Below, in pieces: positions 14,655 through 15,309 of a DNA stretch of 15,309 nt; position 1 is the stretch's first letter, and each line of letters opens with the position of its first letter. The translations under genes were made by a program, and so were the position numbers. Source of the stretch: JBMNSK01 sp050945155 (GTDB lineage Bacteria > Actinomycetota > Coriobacteriia > Coriobacteriales > Eggerthellaceae); the NCBI GenBank assembly GCA_050945155.1, contig JBMNSK010000033.1, positions 1 to 15,309 of the forward strand. Direction: 5' to 3'. Under the pieces are notes generated by a model that ran no database searches, was not told where the DNA came from, and saw nothing but the letters and a program-made list of their open reading frames with translations.

Positions 14655-14696
14655 ACCAACAGAAAACTCATTTCTCGCTGTGTCTAGGGGTACAAG

Positions 14697-14755
14697 GGGT
14701 GCCACCGGGTGTATGAAATATGCGTCATGACGCTCAGGCATACACCTACGCACCC
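14697..14755. repeat. Nested triple dyad, candidate structured RNA
   Basis: Three nearly concentric arms: GGGTGC/GCACCC (14697-14702/14750-14755), GGTGTATG/CATACACC (14708-14715/14739-14746) and the 12-bp palindrome GCGTCATGACGC (14722-14733). The unpaired parts are short and similar in length on both sides, giving one long rod with internal loops. It lies between terminators T1 and T2. No known RNA family is recognised. Confidence 0.5.
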
Positions 14756-14758
14756 GCC

Positions 14759-14799
14759 AAAAAAAGTGCCACGCCTCTGATGGGGGTCAGAGGCGTGGC
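14759..14799 (-). terminator. Strong intrinsic terminator T1
   Basis: GCCACGCCTCTGA (14768-14780) and TCAGAGGCGTGGC (14787-14799) form a perfect 13-bp stem with a 6-base loop. On the minus strand it is followed by AC and U7 (14765-14759). It should insulate rpoBC from anything transcribed from the right edge. Confidence 0.88.
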
Positions 14800-14866
14800 C
14801 AAAATGTCTCTGGGGAGGGTTGTCTTGTGAGGTACAGGGGGTTCAAGACGCATCCCAGGACTACGA
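14759..14866 (-). ncRNA. Candidate small RNA ending at terminator T1
   Basis: A 5' hairpin is formed by CTGGG/CCCAG (14814-14810 with 14858-14854) and GTCTTG/CAAGAC (14822-14827/14844-14849), with a C-rich loop. A short linker leads to terminator T1. A TATATT -10-like box lies at 14871-14866, but no -35 is convincing. The layout (hairpin, linker, U-tailed hairpin, C-rich loops) resembles bacterial sRNAs. It could equally be the 3' end of the transcript from the right-edge gene. Confidence 0.3.
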
Positions 14867-14923
14867 ATATACTTTTTTCAACGGGTGATTTTCGCCACCC
14901 ACTTACTAAGACTCATAGACCCT

Positions 14924-14963
14924 AGGAATTTCCTCACATCTTTTTAAAAAAAATGAAATTCCT
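14924..14963. repeat. 9-bp inverted repeat after the right-edge gene
   Basis: AGGAATTTC (14924-14932) and GAAATTCCT (14955-14963) are perfect arms around a 22-base AT-rich loop holding T5 and A8 runs. It lies 24 bases after the stop of the minus-strand gene. It may be part of a weak terminator, but there is no U-tract beyond the stem. Confidence 0.4.
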
Positions 14964-14970
14964 CGGTAAA

Positions 14971-14983
14971 TGCTCATCGAGCA
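14971..14983 (-). terminator. Small hairpin just after the right-edge gene
   Basis: TGCTC (14971-14975) and GAGCA (14979-14983) pair around a 3-base loop, 4 bases after the stop codon; the minus strand continues with only TTTACC. It is weak as a terminator and probably backed by T1. Confidence 0.3.
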
Positions 14984-14987
14984 GGTA

Positions 14988-15309
14988 CTACAAGTCCTTC
15001 CGTTTACCCAATCCAGGAACTAGACTTGCGTCCTGTCCCAAAAGGTGTGCTCTACGATGGCGCAGTACGCGAGACGTAATCGTAGAAGCAATGACAAACA
15101 CAATAATTGCTACGAAGACATAGCCAGAAGCCGAGTCAAAAAGGATGCTCGATCCATACGTTCCTGAGATAACAAAAGTTCCCTCAGCACCAGAACCGAG
15201 AAGACCAATGGTTCCGACAAGTCCGAAAGCACAAAGGGCACCAGCAACAGACAAAGCTGCTGTCATGCGCATCTCGCGCTTACGGCGAAGCCGCTTTGTG
15301 CGTCTTTCG
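14988..15309 (-). CDS. Small two-helix membrane protein, function unknown (start probably outside window)
   Basis: The family is not recognised. The frame ends at TAG 14990-14988 and stays open to the right edge. The first in-frame ATG inside (15272, 94 residues) has no good ribosome site. The 12 codons before it encode a very basic stretch (RRTKRLRRKRE), so the protein probably begins further upstream. Counting from ATG 15272, helix 1 is about residues 5-26 (Ala/Gly/Leu rich) and helix 2 about 51-68 (YVFVAIIVFVIASTI). The loop between them, about 25 residues, has small and polar residues. The tail after helix 2 is basic (RVLRHRRAHLL). The positive-inside rule puts both ends in the cytoplasm and the loop outside. 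The transcript runs toward rpoB but is cut off by terminator T1, so it is not part of the rpoBC operon. Confidence 0.6.
   Translation of the reverse strand, partial: ERRTKRLRRKREMRMTAALSVAGALCAFGLVGTIGLLGSGAEGTFVISGTYGSSILFDSASGYVFVAIIVFVIASTITSRVLRHRRAHLLGQDASLVPGLGKRKDL

Larger units (their letters stand above)
14635..14838 (+). repeat. Three copies of a GAGGTACAGG-type motif
   Basis: GAGGTACAGG occurs exactly at 14635-14644 and 14829-14838. A variant, GGGGTACAAGGGG, lies at 14687-14699. The first and last copies fall in hairpin loops or their loop edges. Read on the minus strand the motif is CCTGTACCTC, a C-rich sequence that could pair with ribosome binding sites. Confidence 0.5.

Noticed and set aside
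14836..14856. GGTTCAAGA resembling a tRNA T-loop
   Set aside because: The flanking bases do not form the 5-bp T-stem, and no anticodon or acceptor stem is present.
14883..14900. GGGTG/CACCC hairpin
   Set aside because: It has only a 5-bp stem, no U-tract on either strand and no adjacent gene end, so it is probably chance.
14640..14960. Known structured RNA (tmRNA, RNase P, SRP RNA, 6S) in the rpoB upstream gap
   Set aside because: None of the conserved core sequences of these RNAs was found on either strand.
15231..15272. Lipoprotein signal around Cys14 of the right-edge protein
   Set aside because: The residues before the Cys (GAL) do not fit a lipobox, and the upstream frame is open, so this is probably an internal membrane helix.

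Overview
The window reads as ordinary chromosome from a high-GC-lineage Gram-positive (Actinomycetota) with moderate base composition. The gene set and protein style suggest class Coriobacteriia, perhaps Atopobiaceae (Olsenella/Lancefieldella-like). Main evidence: the beta' subunit carries the acidic coiled-coil insertion near residues 142-235 that is typical of actinobacterial RpoC, and Ppx is the short (about 310 aa) actinobacterial type. The family-level placement is inference. No mobile element, CRISPR array, tRNA or rRNA was seen.

Left part (1-4300): a polyphosphate locus. A truncated ppk2 (Walker-A kinase) leaves the window leftwards. Divergent from it are ppx (exopolyphosphatase) and then ppk1 (polyP kinase 1), which follows an intrinsic terminator. 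A 23-bp near-perfect dyad overlaps the probable -10 box of ppk2 between the divergent genes. PPK1 is about 200 residues longer than usual: it has a lysine-rich insert and a long low-complexity C-terminal tail ending in a basic amphipathic segment. Gln stands where E. coli PPK1 has His454.

Middle part (4340-14400, all minus strand): rpoB, rpoC, hisE and glmM. rpoB/rpoC and hisE/glmM each overlap by one base (TAATG), so both pairs are probably translationally coupled. Sixty bases with a GC-rich hairpin lacking a good U-tract separate rpoC from hisE. A strong hairpin followed by U5 ends the glmM side, in the convergent gap with ppk1. The most notable observation is at the C-terminus of RpoC: after the normal beta' core there is a Gly-rich linker and a helix-hairpin-helix domain. 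By eye this aligns without gaps to the RNA polymerase alpha C-terminal domain, keeping the equivalents of the DNA-contacting residues R265, N268, G296, K298 and E302. A long acidic tail follows, whose last residues resemble the end of RpoB.

Right part (14330-15309): a 640-bp gene-poor region upstream of rpoB. It holds a convincing sigma70-type promoter (TTGACT-17-TAAATT) with A-tracts upstream. Further out are two tandem minus-strand intrinsic terminators, two further extended hairpins and a short repeat (GAGGTACAGG and a variant) present three times. The region could encode one or two small RNAs or a leader attenuator. At the edge lies a small two-helix membrane protein of unknown function whose start is probably outside the window.
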